Of a stretch of DNA of 64,000 bases, positions 61,584 through 64,000 are shown piece after piece; position 1 is the first letter of the stretch, and each line of letters begins with the position of its first letter. The stretch is taken from contig CM041083.1 of assembly GCA_023079485.1 (NCBI GenBank), forward strand, positions 144,660,052 to 144,724,051, written 5' to 3'. A model generated the notes under the pieces. That model did no database searches. It was not told where the DNA came from and saw only the letters and a list, made by a program, of their open reading frames with translations. A program made the position numbers and the translations under genes. The DNA comes from Archilochus colubris (lineage: Eukaryota; Chordata; Aves; Apodiformes; Trochilidae).

Positions 61584-61930
61584 TAGAATCACAGAATCAT
61601 TTTGGTTGGAAAAAACCCTTTACAATCATCAAGTCCAACCATTAACCCAGTCTAATTTGACCACTAAGCCATGTCTCTGAGCACTACAGCTACAGGTCTT
61701 ATTGAACATTAAATCTATTATAGATTCACCTCCAGAAGGTGGCCTCTGGGCAGTAGCTGTACATAATCCCAATTTCTCTTGCTATAGTTTGTGACTCTTG
61801 CCTCTTGCTTTTTCTCTGTCAGCCTCTGAAAAGAGCCTGGCTTCTTCTCTATAAGGCTCTTTTAGACAGTGGAAGACTTCAATCTGACTTCTCCTTTTGC
61901 TTCTGTGCTCCAGGCTAAGCAAAGCCTATT
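61584..61930 (-). mobile_element. CR1 LINE fragment, - strand, old
   Basis: Opens on + with TAGAATCACAGAATCATTTT and GGTTGGAAAAAACCCTTTAC, then ATCATCAAGTCCAACCATTA, the reversed CR1 3' end of an old subfamily. The remaining ~280 bp are strongly diverged, with weak matches such as GCTCCAGGCTAAGCAAAGCC at the far end to the usual CTCCAGGCTAAACAACCCCA-type block. It holds no coding frame. The 5' boundary is approximate. Confidence 0.85.
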
Positions 61931-64000
61931 TCTTGGTTTAATTTATTAGTTATGAGGGTTTTCTTTTGATACCAGAAAAATCTTTGTGTAGTTATCAACA
62001 GTTATCAGGTAGATATACAAGCAGTGTATAACATTAAAACCTTTTATAATTTCTACTATAGAATATTCTTGTTATTATTCCAAGTGTCTAGAATATGATT
62101 GGTTTGCCGTGACACAAAAAACCTGGAAGGTTCAATAAAAAATTGCAATTGAAAATACTAAACTATTATGCATGTAGATTCTATCTGTTCTTACATTCAG
62201 ATTCTTTTTAATTCACAATTAGTTAAAGTTCAAAAAAGTTAAAAGTTACTCAACAACAAAAGAACTATGGCCCATTTCCTAGAAAAATGAGAAGGGAGTG
62301 CAGTTTCTTGATTAGTTAATAACAGCAAAACATTAACTTTCTCAAGGTCTTTATCAGCTCTGAAAGCACCTCCTATTGTATGATATCCATCTATAAAAAT
62401 GTATTTACAGTATGTACTCTTAAAGAAAGAATATACAAAATGTGGATTTCCTCCTTTAACAAGGCTACTTGAGTTCAGTTGTACTTACAAAGTGTAGTGT
62501 GTGTCCTCTGTATTAAGTTCAACGGGTACAAGACAAACACAGAACTAAACTTGGCAACAAGTACTCAAGTATGCAGTCCCTCTCCATGGAGGAAATTCAA
62601 TGACATGTAACTCCAAACAATAACTTCTGTGAAAAAAAAAATATTCCCCTAAGTCAATGTTGCAGAGAAGACCACATAACCCTGAAATTTCCAACTGCAG
62701 AATAATTTCATCAGTAAATAACTGAGTGTAAATCTCTCTCAACAAAATATGGCTGAATTTGGTATTTTAGAAAATAATTGTGGGGAAACATACTTTTTAA
62801 GTAATGGGCTATCATAATAAATCTCTTTTATTTGCTTCAGGTGTCAGATGAACAGGAAAATGTGTTTGTGGTTTCACTGAAATCACTAACAAAATGGAAT
62901 AATTTTGTATTGAACAGCTTCAAGTGGAAAAAAAAAATATTAATTCTCAAAATGGAAGAGAGGGTAGTGGAGGGAGGCCACCCTTTCCCTACCACAACTG
63001 CCATAAATGGCCTTATTAGTGACAGATCCATGCCAGACATGGATTACTTAAGGGCTTCTTGATGATGATGGTCTTTCTTAAAAATGCTTACAGATTAAGA
63101 AAACCAGCTATTGAAAAGACTGTATTACACTTCTCTCATGCTTATGCTATTGAATAATTTTTCATTTCTCCACAGGTTAATTACTATGCAGTTTACATGT
63201 TCTTCCAGGTGAGGTGATGAAGCAGAAGTCATCACTTCTCCCTCTCCTTGGAGAGAAAAAACAGTATTAGAATAAATGAGAGAACAAGTACAGAGAAAAG
63301 AAAGTAGGTGAGAACAAATGAAGAAACATTAGTGAGTGAGAAGTGCTTTATTTGATGTTTTATTTTTTAAGGCTAATTTGTATGCTTTTATAATCACCCA
63401 TTTTCATTTTTCTTTAAATATGATTGTGTTTTCTGCAATATGTAACCTTCTTAGACAAGCTCATCACCATGATAGGAGATCACTTCAGATGGCTTCAAGG
63501 GTGCAGAGAAGAGATGATTGGGTTGAGCTGTCACCTGTCAGACACAAGTTGTTCCCTGTTAAGTCACAGCCTACCCCACTGAATCCTTAGAAAAGAGTGG
63601 GCAGAATTTCAAAAGAAAAATACACACATACACTGGAATTCTTGTGCAGGATTTCCACCACAGACCATATTGTCATATTCATTAATGCTGCATAAATATA
63701 TCTGTGGGCCTAACAATAAAGAATCTTCATTAAATGAAGGTTTAAATATTTTTGTAATTTATTAATTCCTTGATACTCTAAAATCTAAACTTTGGCTGCT
63801 ATTTTGTTTGAACAAGCTGTGGTAGCACAGTGGTGTTCAGGGACAGGCCAGGGCCCAGGTTCCCAGTTACTCTGCCTCAGTGAGGTGGGCCACAGGTCTC
63901 AAGAAATTAACATAAAACTGAAATATAGAACAGATAGTTTGGGAACAAATATGGAAATGTCTGCCCATAACTGTGAAAAGGAAGATGTCTTGCTTATTTT
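61931..64000. other. Non-coding stretch to window end
   Basis: AT-rich DNA. A purine-rich GGAAGAGAGGGTAGTGGAGG lies at 62952-62971 and an AATAAA at 63713-63718, with no transcript evidence for either. No gene is recognised. Confidence 0.5.

Noticed and set aside
1..64000. tRNA, rRNA, CRISPR arrays or bacterial mobile elements
   Set aside because: No GGTTCGAAtCC-type B boxes, no regularly spaced direct repeats of CRISPR type and no prokaryotic gene organisation were seen. The CR1 content marks the DNA as bird-like nuclear DNA.

Overview
The window looks like a gene-poor, AT-rich stretch of a bird nuclear genome. The diagnostic evidence is nine copies of the CR1 non-LTR retrotransposon. Most end in the typical avian CR1 3' tail (ATTCTATGATTCTAT-like octamers next to a GGTTGGAAGGGACC-like block), and several keep decayed reverse-transcriptase reading frames. 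There are also three LTR-retrotransposon remnants, two of them with the TG...CA ends and target-site duplications expected of ERVL- and ERVK-type insertions. I saw no SINE families, no bacterial-style operons, no rRNA and no tRNA. The CR1 types resemble those of modern birds (Neoaves), but I cannot name the species or the chromosome from sequence alone.

Layout. 1-6.2 kb: AT-rich DNA with simple repeats only. 6.2-13 kb: a CR1 cluster, with one copy on + (6.2-7.2 kb) and three on - (8.5-9.1, 9.3-10.0 and 11.6-13.0 kb). 13-33.6 kb: about 20 kb with no transposon or gene that I recognise, holding simple repeats, a strong CTCF-type site at 14.84 kb and a cluster of homeodomain-type ATTAGG sites at 17.3-17.45 kb. 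33.6-49.5 kb: a second transposon-rich zone with four CR1 copies, an ERVL-like LTR (37.8-38.5 kb), a 220-bp ERVK-like solo LTR with a perfect 6-bp duplication (38.6-38.8 kb), a ~100-bp repeat shared between 38.0 and 41.8 kb, and a CpG-retaining ERVL-like solo LTR with a perfect 5-bp duplication (48.7-49.5 kb). 49.5-61.6 kb: single-copy DNA with a G-quadruplex motif (53.5 kb), a local CpG cluster (55.1-55.5 kb) and a candidate regulatory block at 57.2-57.9 kb, where a CAATRATCYA motif recurs four times at 79-88 bp spacing. 61.6 kb to the end: one old CR1 fragment and plain AT-rich DNA.

No protein-coding exon could be assigned to a known gene. The only frame longer than expected by chance is 254 codons open on + at 58,821-59,582 (194 codons from its first ATG). 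It matches nothing I recognise and is reported as an open question. All other reading frames are either short chance frames or shadows of CR1 and LTR DNA. The transposons are independent insertions and do not work together. The most plausible function of the remaining DNA is long-range regulation (CTCF site and candidate enhancers) of genes outside the window.
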